A DNA stretch of 64,000 nucleotides, taken from Corynebacterium variabile. Its GTDB lineage: Bacteria; Actinomycetota; Actinomycetes; Mycobacteriales; Mycobacteriaceae. The translations under genes were made by a program, and so were the position numbers. Below the pieces are notes generated by a model. That model was not told the origin of the DNA, did not search any database, and was given only the letters and a program-made list of their open reading frames with translations. Shown here piece by piece: positions 38,962-47,928 of the stretch; within the stretch, counting starts at the first letter, position 1; the number at the start of each line of letters is the position of its first letter. The DNA lies in NCBI RefSeq assembly GCF_006539825.1, contig NZ_BJNT01000001.1, positions 62,001-126,000 of the forward strand. The letters run 5' to 3'.

Positions 38962-41900
38962 GTGAACAGCTCCAATTTCGGTTCCAACGAATGGCTGGTC
39001 GACCAGATGTACCAGCAGTTCAAGGAGGACCCGCAGTCCGTGGACAAGGAATGGCGGGACTTCTTCTCCGAGGGGAAGACCACCGGTGACGCGACCCCGG
39101 CAGCCGCTCCGAAAGACACGACCGTGACGGCCCCGGCGACCACCCCCGCCGCCGCCCCGGTGACGACCCCTAAGACCGCTCCGGCCGGCGTCCCGTCCAC
39201 CCCCGCCGCGGGGCGTCCGGTCAGTGCCGCAGCTTCCATCAGCGGCAACGTCGCACCGTCGGCCAACCCGATCCCGACCCGCGTCGCTCCCCCGGCACCG
39301 AAGGGCGCCGCCGAGCCGCTCACCGCGGGTGAGGCGAACCTCAAGGGCGCCCAGCGTGCGATCGCCAAGAACATGGACGCCTCCCTGACGATCCCGACGG
39401 CCACCACCGTCCGGGACATGCCGGCGAAGCTCATGTTCGAGAACCGGGCGATGGTCAACGACCACCTCCGCTCCCAGGGCCGCGGCAAGATCAGCTTCAC
39501 CCACATCCTCGGTTGGGCACTGATCAACGCCGTCAAGGCGCACCCGACGATGAACAACAGCTACAAGGTCATCGACGGCAAGCCGGCTGTGGTCACCCCC
39601 GAGCACATCAACCTCGGACTGGCCATCGACCTCGTCTCCAAGAACGGCAGCCGCAACCTCGTTGTCGCCGCCATCCGTGAGTGCGAGACCCTCACCTTCG
39701 AGGGCTTCGTCGACGCCTACGAGGACATCGTCGTCCGCGCCCGCCAGGGCAAGCTGACGATGGACGACTTCTCCGGCGTCACCATCCAGCTGACCAACCC
39801 CGGCGGCATCGGTACCCGCCACTCCGTGCCCCGCCTCACCAACGGTCAGGGTGCGGTCATCGGTGTCGGTGCCATGGACTACCCGGCGGAGTTCGCCGGC
39901 GCCTCCCAGGACCGTCTCGCCGACCTGGGTGTCGGCAAGCTCGTCACCGTCACCTCGACCTACGACCACCGCATCATCCAGGGTGCGGAGTCCGGCGAGT
40001 TCCTGCGTGACATGAGCCGCCAGCTCATCGACGACGGCTTCTGGGACGAGATCTTCATCTCCCTGCGCATTCCCTACGCCCCCACCCGCTGGTCCCAGGA
40101 TATGCCGGATTCCGGCGTGGACAAGTCCACCCGGGTCATGCAGCTCATCGAGTCCTACCGTTCCCGCGGCCACCTCATCGCCGACGTCAACCCGCTGCAC
40201 TGGGCCCAGCCCGGCCTGCCGGTGCCGGACCACTCCGACCTCGACATCGAGAGCCACGGCCTGACCCTCTGGGACCTGGACCGTAAGTTCAACGTCGGTG
40301 GCTTCGCCGGTCGCGAGACGATGACCCTGCGTGAGGTCCTCGCGACCCTGCGCCAGGCCTACACCCTCAAGGTCGGCTCCGAGTACACCCACATCCTCGA
40401 CAAGGACGAGCGTCTCTGGCTGCAGGAGCACATCGAGGCCGGTCAGCAGAAGCTGTCCAACCCCGAGCAGAAGTACCTGCTGCAGAAGCTGAACTCCGCC
40501 GAGGCTTTCGAGAACTTCCTCCAGACCAAGTACATCGGCCAGAAGCGCTTCTCCCTCGAGGGCGCCGAGGCCCTCATCCCGATGCTGGACGCCGCCGCGG
40601 ACCAGGCTGCCGAGCAGGGCCTCGAAGAGATCGTCATCGGTATGCCCCACCGTGGTCGTCTCAACGTCCTGGCGAACATCGTCGGCAAGCCGTACTCCAC
40701 CATCTTCGGTGAGTTTGAGGGCAACATCGAGCCCGCCGCCGCCGGTGGATCCGGTGACGTGAAGTACCACCTGGGCGCCGAGGGTGTGTACACCCAGATG
40801 TTCGGCGACAACGACATCAAGGTCACCCTGACCGCGAACCCGTCCCACCTCGAGGCCGTCAACCCGGTTATGGAGGGTCTGGCCCGCGCCCACCAGGACC
40901 TGTCCCCGAACGCCGAACAGCGTCCGATCATGCCGATCCTCATGCACGGTGACGCCGCCTTCACGGGCCTGGGCATCGTCCAGGAGACCCTCAACATGGC
41001 CCAGCTGCGCGGTTACACCGTCGGTGGCACGGTCCACGTCGTGGTCAACAACCAGATCGGCTTCACCACCACCCCGGACCGTGGCCGCTCCACCCACTAC
41101 GCCACCGACATCGCCAAGGGCTTCGACGCCCCGGTCTTCCACGTCAACGGTGACGACCCCGAGGCCGTCGTCTGGGTCGCCCGTCTGGCCGTCGAATACC
41201 GCCGTCGTTTCGGCAAGGACGTCTTCATCGACATGGTGTGCTACCGCCGCCGCGGTCACAACGAGTCCGACGACCCGTCGATGACCCAGCCGGAGCTGTA
41301 CAGCATCATCGAGGACCGTCCGACCGTGCGCTCCATCTACCACGACACGCTCGTGGGACGTGGCGACATCACAGCCGAGGACGCCCAGCGCGCCGCCGAC
41401 GACTTCCACGGCCAGCTGGAGGCCGTCTTCAACCAGGTCAAGGAAGGCATCACGGCTGCCACCCCGGCCGCCCAGACCGGCATCGCCGGCGGTCAGGCCC
41501 TGACCACCGGCCTGGACACCTCCATCACCGCGGACGTCATCGCCGAGATCGGCGACAGCTTCTCCGTGGACGCCCCGGAGGGCTTCAACATCCACCAGCG
41601 GGTCCGCTCCGTGGTCAAGCGTCGCCACCAGATGTCCCGCGAGGGCAAGATCGACTGGGCCTTCGGCGAACTGCTCGCCTTCGGCTCCCTGGCCCGTGAA
41701 GGACGCCTCGTGCGCCTCGCCGGTGAGGATTCCCAGCGCGGTACCTTCACCCAGCGCCACGCGATCCTCTTCGACTCGGAGACCAACCAGCCCTTCAGCC
41801 CGCTGGAGGAGGTCGCCCGCAAGGCCGGCAACGGCGGTTCCTTCCGTGCCTTCAACTCCCCGCTCACCGAGTACGCCGGTATGGGCTTCGAGTACGGCTA

Positions 41901-42699
41901 CTCCGTCGGCAACCTCGACGCCGTCGTCGCCTGGGAGGCCCAGTTCGGTGACTTCGCCGACGGCGCCCAGACCATCATCGACGAGTACATCTCCTCCGGT
42001 GAGGCCAAGTGGGGCCAGCTGTCGAGCGTCATCCTGCTCCTGCCGCACGGCTACGAGGGCCAGGGCCCGGACCACTCCTCGGCCCGTATCGAGCGCTACC
42101 TGCAGATGGCCGCCGAGGGATCGATGACCATCGCCCAGCCGTCCACCCCTGCCAACCACTTCCACCTGCTGCGCCGCCACGCTCTGGGCACCATGCGTCG
42201 TCCGCTGGTCGTCTTCACCCCGAAGTCGATGCTGCGCAACAAGGCCGCGACCTCCACCGTCGAGGACTTCACCAAGGTCACGAAGTTCCAGTCCGTGCTG
42301 GACGACCCGCGCTTCGCCGACGGCACCGCCGACCGCTCCGGGGTCAAGAAGGTGCTCATGTGCACAGGCAAGATCTACTACGACCTGGAGAAGAAGCGCG
42401 CAGAGGAAGGACGCGACGATGTCGCCATCGTCCGCGTCGAGATGCTGCACCCGATCCCGCACAACCGGATCCGCGAGACCGTCGCCGAGGGTTACCCGGG
42501 CGCCGAGGTCCGCTGGGTCCAGGATGAGCCGGCCAACCAGGGCGCCTGGCCCTTCCTGGCCCTCAACCTGCCGGAGCGGATCCCGGGCTTCACCATGAAG
42601 CGCGTCTCCCGCCGTGCCCAGTCCTCCACCGCCACCGGTGTCGCCAAGGTCCACCACCTTGAGCAGGAGGCCCTCCTCAACGAGGCCTTCGCCGACTAG
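38962..42699 (+). CDS. odhA: 2-oxoglutarate dehydrogenase E1 component fused to E2 acyltransferase domain
   Basis: 1245 residues. An N-terminal E1 helix (SSNFGSNEWLVDQMYQQFKEDP); a Pro/Ala/Thr linker (about 35-105); an E2-like succinyltransferase domain (about 110-340, LTNPGGIGTRHSVPRL and the catalytic-His region STYDHRIIQGAESGEFL); then the full thiamine-diphosphate E1 (GMPHRGRLNVLANI, HGDAAFTGLGIVQETLN, VNNQIGFTTTPD). No lipoyl domain, so it must borrow lipoyl groups from pyruvate dehydrogenase E2 in a mixed complex, as known in C. glutamicum, where OdhI inhibits it. GTG 38962 chosen to match the known N-terminus; ATG 38944 is the alternative. Confidence 0.97.
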   Translation: MNSSNFGSNEWLVDQMYQQFKEDPQSVDKEWRDFFSEGKTTGDATPAAAPKDTTVTAPATTPAAAPVTTPKTAPAGVPSTPAAGRPVSAAASISGNVAPSANPIPTRVAPPAPKGAAEPLTAGEANLKGAQRAIAKNMDASLTIPTATTVRDMPAKLMFENRAMVNDHLRSQGRGKISFTHILGWALINAVKAHPTMNNSYKVIDGKPAVVTPEHINLGLAIDLVSKNGSRNLVVAAIRECETLTFEGFVDAYEDIVVRARQGKLTMDDFSGVTIQLTNPGGIGTRHSVPRLTNGQGAVIGVGAMDYPAEFAGASQDRLADLGVGKLVTVTSTYDHRIIQGAESGEFLRDMSRQLIDDGFWDEIFISLRIPYAPTRWSQDMPDSGVDKSTRVMQLIESYRSRGHLIADVNPLHWAQPGLPVPDHSDLDIESHGLTLWDLDRKFNVGGFAGRETMTLREVLATLRQAYTLKVGSEYTHILDKDERLWLQEHIEAGQQKLSNPEQKYLLQKLNSAEAFENFLQTKYIGQKRFSLEGAEALIPMLDAAADQAAEQGLEEIVIGMPHRGRLNVLANIVGKPYSTIFGEFEGNIEPAAAGGSGDVKYHLGAEGVYTQMFGDNDIKVTLTANPSHLEAVNPVMEGLARAHQDLSPNAEQRPIMPILMHGDAAFTGLGIVQETLNMAQLRGYTVGGTVHVVVNNQIGFTTTPDRGRSTHYATDIAKGFDAPVFHVNGDDPEAVVWVARLAVEYRRRFGKDVFIDMVCYRRRGHNESDDPSMTQPELYSIIEDRPTVRSIYHDTLVGRGDITAEDAQRAADDFHGQLEAVFNQVKEGITAATPAAQTGIAGGQALTTGLDTSITADVIAEIGDSFSVDAPEGFNIHQRVRSVVKRRHQMSREGKIDWAFGELLAFGSLAREGRLVRLAGEDSQRGTFTQRHAILFDSETNQPFSPLEEVARKAGNGGSFRAFNSPLTEYAGMGFEYGYSVGNLDAVVAWEAQFGDFADGAQTIIDEYISSGEAKWGQLSSVILLLPHGYEGQGPDHSSARIERYLQMAAEGSMTIAQPSTPANHFHLLRRHALGTMRRPLVVFTPKSMLRNKAATSTVEDFTKVTKFQSVLDDPRFADGTADRSGVKKVLMCTGKIYYDLEKKRAEEGRDDVAIVRVEMLHPIPHNRIRETVAEGYPGAEVRWVQDEPANQGAWPFLALNLPERIPGFTMKRVSRRAQSSTATGVAKVHHLEQEALLNEAFAD

Positions 42700-42725
42700 C
42701 CCGCGGCCGGGCTTTCAGGGCCCTC

Positions 42726-42772
42726 AGGCACAGACCCCCGCACCGGATCATCCGGTGCGGGGGTCTGTGCCT
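42726..42772 (+). terminator. odhA terminator
   Basis: A perfect 22-bp stem with a 3-base TCA loop, 26 bases after the odhA stop. The minus-strand lipoprotein gene ends 20 bases further on, so it probably serves both directions. Confidence 0.92.
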
Positions 42773-42791
42773 TCTGTCTGTCAGCTGCCGC

Positions 42792-43409
42792 CTACTCCGC
42801 CGCAGCGCGCAGGTCCTCGGTCGTCACTCCCCCGGCGATGTCGTTGAGCGCCTTCCGGTCCGCCCGGTCCATCGTCGGCTTGGCGTACAGGGCCACGGTG
42901 TTCTGCGGCAGTGAATCATCATCACAGGCCACCGACTGGCCCGGATCCGCAGCCTGCAGGTCGGTGGGCAGGGCCGAGACCATCGTGGAGTGGGTGATGT
43001 CCCGCCACATGTCCCGGTCCACGCCCCCGGAGTCCTGCGCCTCCGCGTAGAGCCCCCGCAGTTCCTGCCCTTTGGCCGCGTCAAGGGTGTCCAGCAGCTC
43101 GCCGACGCACCCGGTGACCACGGTGAGTCCACCGTCGCGCAACTCCCCGATACGGTCACCGGCGTCCACCGTGGTCACCTCGACGCTGCGTCCGGCGTCC
43201 TTGAGCTTCGCACCGACCTTCTCCGCCAACGCCTGCTGCAACGGGTCATCGGTGGCCCCGACGGTCACGGGCCCGTCCGTGGACGCGGCGACAGCGGCCT
43301 GCTGCGGCACCGTGGCCGTCGAACTGCAGGACGCCAGCGGCAGGGTGAGTGCGGTCATCGCCGTCAGCGCGCCGGACACGACAACTACGCCTCGTCGGGT
43401 GCGGCCCAT
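42792..43409 (-). CDS. Putative lipoprotein, short solute-binding-like domain
   Basis: 205 residues. Lipoprotein signal: basic start MGRTRR, hydrophobic core, then lipobox LASC near residue 31. The mature part begins with VTVGATDDPLQQALAEKVGAKL..., which resembles the first lobe of OpuAC/OsmF-type glycine-betaine binding proteins, but it is about a third shorter than those. No ABC transporter genes lie nearby. Starts 1 base inside the stop of the small membrane protein upstream (TGATG), so the two are co-translated. Function unknown; substrate binding is a guess. Confidence 0.65.
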   Translation of the reverse strand: MGRTRRGVVVVSGALTAMTALTLPLASCSSTATVPQQAAVAASTDGPVTVGATDDPLQQALAEKVGAKLKDAGRSVEVTTVDAGDRIGELRDGGLTVVTGCVGELLDTLDAAKGQELRGLYAEAQDSGGVDRDMWRDITHSTMVSALPTDLQAADPGQSVACDDDSLPQNTVALYAKPTMDRADRKALNDIAGGVTTEDLRAAAE

Positions 43410-43603
43410 CAGAACCACACCGCCATGATGAGCACGACCAGCGCGATCCACGGGACCAGTCCCCACCACCGGTTGTGGTCGCTGGCCAGTGCCCCGGCCG
43501 TCGCCACCGCGCCTGCCACGGCATGCGGGATCCACAGTGTGTTCCCCGCGACGGCGAGAATCACGGCGAGGCCGCAGAGGCCGCCGGCGATCAGTCGGGT
43601 CAT
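43409..43603 (-). CDS. Small two-helix membrane protein
   Basis: 64 residues, almost entirely two hydrophobic helices (about 3-22 and 45-63) separated by a short polar turn SDHNRWWG. Translationally coupled to the lipoprotein downstream by a TGATG overlap. No family recognised; the Trp/His-containing turn is a possible conserved feature. Likely a membrane partner of the lipoprotein (inference from coupling). Confidence 0.65.
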   Translation of the reverse strand: MTRLIAGGLCGLAVILAVAGNTLWIPHAVAGAVATAGALASDHNRWWGLVPWIALVVLIMAVWF

Positions 43604-43727
43604 GGTTGTCAGTCACCCGGTCCTTCCCTCGGTTCGGTGCTGTCCGTCCCGACCAGAGTAGTCACTGACACCGGGGGTGCAGCGCAACGCCCCGCCACAT
43701 CATGCACTGATCTGGTTGACTGTCATC

Positions 43728-44795
43728 ATGAGCAGTCCCCTCTCCGTCGCAGAAGCACACTGCACCGTCTACCGCGCCGACAACCGGGCCGACAACCGGG
43801 ACAGTTCATCCGGTGCCGCCGCTGCCGCAGGTTCTGCTGAACGCTTCGAGCTCAACACCACCACCGGCGACGTCGAGGCACTGCGCCACGCCCACGAATC
43901 TCTGGGCGAGGGGGACTTCTGCTGGGTCCATGTCTCTGAACCGGACGAGGCCGTCATGCACCGGATCGCGGAGATCTTCGGCATCCACGAACTCGTCGTG
44001 GAGGACGCCGTCACCGCCCATCAACGGGCGAAGCTCGAGCGCTACAAAAGTCAGCTGCTGTTCGTGTTGCGCACCGTGAACTACACCCCGGGTGGCACCG
44101 ACACGGACCTCACCCCGGACGTCACCACCGGCGAGGCACAGGTGATTCTGGGCCGGGACTTCGTCGTCACCGTCACCCACGGTGAGGCTCCGGACCCCAC
44201 CGACCGGGTCACGGAGAATCTCGAGCGGGTGTTCCTGCCGCAGACTGTGCTCTACTCCCTGGCCGACGAGATCGTCGACCACTACCTCGACGTGACCCTC
44301 CAGCTGGAAGACGATGTCAGTGCGATGGAGACCACCGTGTTCGCGCCGTCCATCTCCTTCTCCATCGAGGAGGTCTACCTGCTCATGAGGGAGGTCCTGG
44401 AGATACGGCACGCCATCGACCCCCTCACGGTGGCACTGAAGCTGCTGGTCTCCGACCACGACAACATCATCGACGACAGCCGGACCTATATCCGTGACGT
44501 GCTGGACCACCAGATCCTCGCCGCAGACCACACCGGCAACTACGCCGAACGGCTGGCGTCCCTGGTGGACGCCGCGGCCGCCAAGATCTCGCTGCAGCAG
44601 AACACCGACATGCGGAAGATCTCCGCCTGGGCGGCGGTGGCGGTGGTGCCGACGATGATCGCCGGGATCTACGGGATGAACTTCCAGGAGATGCCGGAGC
44701 TCGACTGGGCTTTCGGCTATCCGCTGGTCGTCTGTCTCATGGTCTCGATCTGCGTCGGCCTGATCGCCCTGTTCCGGCACAACCGCTGGCTCTGA
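43728..44795 (+). CDS. corA: CorA-family magnesium/cobalt transporter
   Basis: 355 residues. A large cytoplasmic N-terminal domain, then two C-terminal membrane helices with the selectivity motif YGMNFQEMPE at their junction and a positively charged end FRHNRWL. Pentameric Mg2+ channel. ATG 43728 (MSSPLSVAEAH) chosen over the ORF start 17 codons earlier. An Ala/Ser-rich stretch with a short duplicated RADN-type segment (about 15-40) precedes the conserved domain. Followed by the MgtE-domain gene, a magnesium-themed neighbourhood. Confidence 0.93.
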   Translation: MSSPLSVAEAHCTVYRADNRADNRDSSSGAAAAAGSAERFELNTTTGDVEALRHAHESLGEGDFCWVHVSEPDEAVMHRIAEIFGIHELVVEDAVTAHQRAKLERYKSQLLFVLRTVNYTPGGTDTDLTPDVTTGEAQVILGRDFVVTVTHGEAPDPTDRVTENLERVFLPQTVLYSLADEIVDHYLDVTLQLEDDVSAMETTVFAPSISFSIEEVYLLMREVLEIRHAIDPLTVALKLLVSDHDNIIDDSRTYIRDVLDHQILAADHTGNYAERLASLVDAAAAKISLQQNTDMRKISAWAAVAVVPTMIAGIYGMNFQEMPELDWAFGYPLVVCLMVSICVGLIALFRHNRWL

Positions 44796-44829
44796 CACCT
44801 GCTGTGAGCGGTGCGTAGACCACGTCACG

Positions 44830-44835
44830 TATCCT
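44830..44835 (+). promoter_or_regulatory. -10 box, probable leaderless start of the MgtE-domain gene
   Basis: TATCCT, 7 bases before the ATG at 44843; no Shine-Dalgarno. Confidence 0.55.
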
Positions 44836-44842
44836 CTGCTCT

Positions 44843-46114
44843 ATGAGTGCTTCGCGAGTTTTCGCCGGTCGACTGGCCGGTATGATCCTGCTCGGTGCAG
44901 ACGGCGAGTCCGTCGGCCGGGTCAGGGACGTGGTCGTGAGTATCGGCGCCCGTCGTCCGCGTGCCCTCGGACTTGTCGTCGAGGTCGCAGGGAAGCGCCG
45001 GATCTTCCTCCCTATGCTCCGTATCGCCTCGATCGATCCGTCGGAGGTGACGATGAACACCAGCTCGGTGAGTCTGCGTCCCTTCAAATCCCGGTCCGGC
45101 GAGGTCTCGGTCATGGACGATCTCATCGGTGCCCGCGTCCACATCGACGACCCGGAGCATGAGCATCTCACCGGTCGGGCGGTGGAGATCTCCGATGTCG
45201 AGCTGGAACTCACCCGCACCCGCGAGTGGGACATCAGCCGCGTCGCGGTGATCACCCGCGGCCGACTCGGTCGGCGGTCCTCACCGGCGATCGTCCCGTT
45301 CTCCCACGTCCACGGCCTCTCCGCCTCCGGCGCAGGCCCGCAGGACGCGGACGCCGAACTCATCGCCGAGTTCAAGGAGATGCGCAACGCCGATGTCGCG
45401 CAGACCCTCCACGACCTGCCGGTCGACCGTCGCTACCGGGTCGCCGGTGAGCTCGCCGACGAGCGACTGGCCGACGTTCTCGCCGAGCTGCCCGATGACG
45501 AACAGACCGGGATCCTGGAGACACTGACCATCGAGCGTGCCGCGGACATCCTCGAGGAGATGGACCCGGATGACGCCGCCGACCTGCTCGGTGAACTGCC
45601 CGACGACAAAGCTGACGTCCTGCTGGAGCTCATGGACCCGGAGGAGTCCGAGCCGGTGCGTCGTCTGATGAACTTCTCGCCGGACACGGTGGGTGCACTG
45701 ATGACCCCGGAGCCGCTGGTCCTCACTCCGCAGGCGACCGTGGCCGAGGCACTGGCCCACGCCCGTAACCCGGAGGTCCCGCTGGCACTGAGCTCTCTGG
45801 TCTTCGTGGTGCGTCCACCGCAGGCCACCCCGACCGGACGCTACCTGGGATGTGTGCACCTGCAGAAGCTGCTGCGCGAACCGCCGTCGACGCTGATCGG
45901 CGGTATCCTCGACCTGGATCTCCCCGCCCTGCGTACCGATGACTCGATCGAGACCGCCGCCCGCTACTTCGCGACCTACAACCTGGTCTGTGGACCGGTG
46001 CTGGACGACAACCAGCACCTGCTCGGTGCGGTGGCGGTCGACGACCTGCTCGACGACCTCCTCCCCGAGGACTGGCGTGACGACGACTGGCGGGAACTCC
46101 GCTCCCCCGCCTGA
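44843..46114 (+). CDS. Soluble MgtE-N/CBS protein with PRC-barrel
   Basis: 423 residues, no membrane helices. PRC-barrel-like N-terminus (about 10-80, GESVGRVRDVVVSI), a second beta-rich segment, the MgtE intracellular N domain as helical repeats (about 175-275, with ELPDDEQTGILETL and DDAADLLGELPDDKADVLLEL), then a CBS pair (about 280-415, beginning MTPEPLVLTPQATVAEAL). In true MgtE channels these sense Mg2+ and gate the pore, but here the pore is missing. Probably a Mg2+- or nucleotide-sensing regulator (inference). An ortholog lies near corA and mrp in mycobacteria (Rv1232c region). Confidence 0.88.
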   Translation: MSASRVFAGRLAGMILLGADGESVGRVRDVVVSIGARRPRALGLVVEVAGKRRIFLPMLRIASIDPSEVTMNTSSVSLRPFKSRSGEVSVMDDLIGARVHIDDPEHEHLTGRAVEISDVELELTRTREWDISRVAVITRGRLGRRSSPAIVPFSHVHGLSASGAGPQDADAELIAEFKEMRNADVAQTLHDLPVDRRYRVAGELADERLADVLAELPDDEQTGILETLTIERAADILEEMDPDDAADLLGELPDDKADVLLELMDPEESEPVRRLMNFSPDTVGALMTPEPLVLTPQATVAEALAHARNPEVPLALSSLVFVVRPPQATPTGRYLGCVHLQKLLREPPSTLIGGILDLDLPALRTDDSIETAARYFATYNLVCGPVLDDNQHLLGAVAVDDLLDDLLPEDWRDDDWRELRSPA

Positions 46115-46187
46115 CCGGCGGACCCTCGCACTTCCACTGCACATCCACGGCGCAACTGCAGCCTGACCACCGCTCGAAGGAGGAACC

Positions 46188-46730
46188 GTGCCGGACAACT
46201 ACGCCCGCACCGACCTGGACACCCCCACCGGGGCACGACGGAAGAAGCTGTTCTCCTTCGACGGGGACGCCATCGGTGTCGGCGCCGAACGGGTGGCCCG
46301 CTTCCTCGGCACCGGCAGCTATCTCCTGTGGCAGACCGTATTCGTCATCATCTGGATCCTGCTCAATATCGGCGGCATGTGGTGGAACTGGGACCCCTAC
46401 CCGTTCATCCTGCTCAACCTGGCCTTCTCGACGCAGGCCGCCTATGCTGCACCTCTGATCCTGCTCGCCCAGAACCGGCAGGACGACCGCGACCGCGTCT
46501 CCCTCAACGAGGACCGTCGGCGCACCGCCGAAACGAAGGCGGACACCGAGTTCCTCGCCCGTGAGCTCGCCGGCCTGCGGATCGCCGTGGGTGAGAACGT
46601 GACCCGCGACTACCTGCGTCATGAACTCGACGACCTCACCGATCTGCTCCACCGTATCGAGGACAAGCTCGAGGACCGCGAGCATGACGACCATGACAGC
46701 CAGGACGGCCACTCTGACCGGCCTCGGTGA
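46188..46730 (+). CDS. DUF1003 membrane protein
   Basis: 180 residues. Two adjacent membrane helices (about 45-68 and 75-95) with NIGGMWWNWDPYPFILLNLAFSTQAAY-type DUF1003 residues, followed by a long charged helix (about 100-175, many Arg/Glu/Asp) and a His/Asp-rich end. Family function unknown. The GTG start has the strongest ribosome site in the area (AAGGAGG, 46177-46183), and the 73-base gap from the MgtE-domain gene suggests one transcript. Keeps the same neighbours in mycobacteria. Confidence 0.85.
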   Translation: MPDNYARTDLDTPTGARRKKLFSFDGDAIGVGAERVARFLGTGSYLLWQTVFVIIWILLNIGGMWWNWDPYPFILLNLAFSTQAAYAAPLILLAQNRQDDRDRVSLNEDRRRTAETKADTEFLARELAGLRIAVGENVTRDYLRHELDDLTDLLHRIEDKLEDREHDDHDSQDGHSDRPR

Positions 46731-46746
46731 TCCGGTCGGCCGGGTG

Positions 46747-46752
46747 TAACAT
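46747..46752 (+). promoter_or_regulatory. -10 box, probable leaderless start of mrp
   Basis: TAACAT, 8 bases before ATG 46761 (5 before an in-frame GTG at 46758). Confidence 0.4.
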
Positions 46753-46760
46753 GCCGGGTG

Positions 46761-47891
46761 ATGTCTACTGTCACTGAAGAGGCTGTCCGCAGCGCGCTGT
46801 CGTCGGTTGAGGACCCGGAGCTCAACCGCCCCATCACCGATCTCGGCATGGTGAAATCCGTGACCGTCAACGGGGACGAGGTCGCGGTCGAGATCTATCT
46901 CACCATCGCCGGATGCCCCATGAAATCCACCCTGACCGACCGCACGCGGGAGGCCACGGAGAGTGTCGACGGGGTCACGAAGGCCACCGTCACCACCGAC
47001 GTGATGACCGATGAGCAGCGTCGCGAGCTGCGTCTGAAGGTCCGTGGCTCGACCACGGAACCGGTCATCCCCTTCGCCCAGCCGGATTCGACGACCCGGG
47101 TCTACGCCGTGGCGTCCGGTAAGGGTGGTGTGGGCAAGTCCTCCGTCACCGTGAACCTGGCCACCGCGCTGGCCGCGCGCGGGCTCAACGTCGGCATCGT
47201 CGACGCGGACATCTACGGTCACTCCGTGCCCCACCTCATGGGCTCCACCGCCCTGCCGAACCAGGTGGACGACATGATCATCCCGCCACAGTCGCACGGC
47301 GTGAAGCTGATCTCCATCGGGCACTTCCTCGAGGGAAACTCCCCGGTCATCTGGCGCGGACCGATGCTGCACCGAGCGATCCAGCAGTTCCTCTCCGACG
47401 TCTTCTGGGGCGATCTGGACGTGCTTCTCCTCGACCTGCCGCCCGGTACCGGTGATGTGGCGATCTCGGTGGCACAGCTGGTCCCGAACGCCGAACTGCT
47501 CATCGTGACGACCCCGCAGGCCGCGGCCGCAGAGGTCGCCGAGCGTGCCGGCTCGATCTCCCAGCAGACCCGGCAGCGCATCGGTGGTGTGATCGAGAAC
47601 ATGGCCGCCATGGTTCTGCCCGACGGGACCGTGATGGATGTCTTCGGTTCCGGTGGCGGTCAGCACGTCGCCGACCGGCTGTCCGAGATCACCGGTTCCC
47701 CGGTACCGCTGATGGCCTCGATCCCGCTGGACCCGGACCTGCGCGTCGGGGGTGACGTGGGTAACCCGATCGCCGTGTCCCAGCCGGACTCACCTGCCGG
47801 CGTCGCTCTCGTCGCGCTGGCCGACAAGCTGGTGACCCGCCGTCAGTCGCTGGCAGGACGCCCGCTGAACCTCGGCGTCACCCGGAACTGA
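46761..47891 (+). CDS. mrp: Mrp/ApbC-family P-loop ATPase
   Basis: 376 residues. An N-terminal MIP18 (DUF59) domain (about 1-90) is joined to a deviant-Walker ParA/MinD-like ATPase with SGKGGVGKSSVTVNLA (near 117), DADIYGHSVPHLMG and LLLDLPPGTGDVAI. The family carries and inserts Fe-S clusters. The usual CxxC cluster-binding pair before FGSGGG is absent: the sequence reads ENMAAMVLPDGTVMDVFGSGGG. Convergent with tatB, 37 bases apart. Confidence 0.94.
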   Translation: MSTVTEEAVRSALSSVEDPELNRPITDLGMVKSVTVNGDEVAVEIYLTIAGCPMKSTLTDRTREATESVDGVTKATVTTDVMTDEQRRELRLKVRGSTTEPVIPFAQPDSTTRVYAVASGKGGVGKSSVTVNLATALAARGLNVGIVDADIYGHSVPHLMGSTALPNQVDDMIIPPQSHGVKLISIGHFLEGNSPVIWRGPMLHRAIQQFLSDVFWGDLDVLLLDLPPGTGDVAISVAQLVPNAELLIVTTPQAAAAEVAERAGSISQQTRQRIGGVIENMAAMVLPDGTVMDVFGSGGGQHVADRLSEITGSPVPLMASIPLDPDLRVGGDVGNPIAVSQPDSPAGVALVALADKLVTRRQSLAGRPLNLGVTRN

Positions 47892-47928
47892 TCCCCCGTA
47901 GTACCCCGCCACGATGAGGGAAACCGTC

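Noticed and set aside
38794..42657. 1287-codon minus-strand frame opposite odhA
   Set aside because: Very long but entirely antisense to OdhA, Val/Gly/Asp/Leu/Glu-rich without any motif; a by-product of codon bias.
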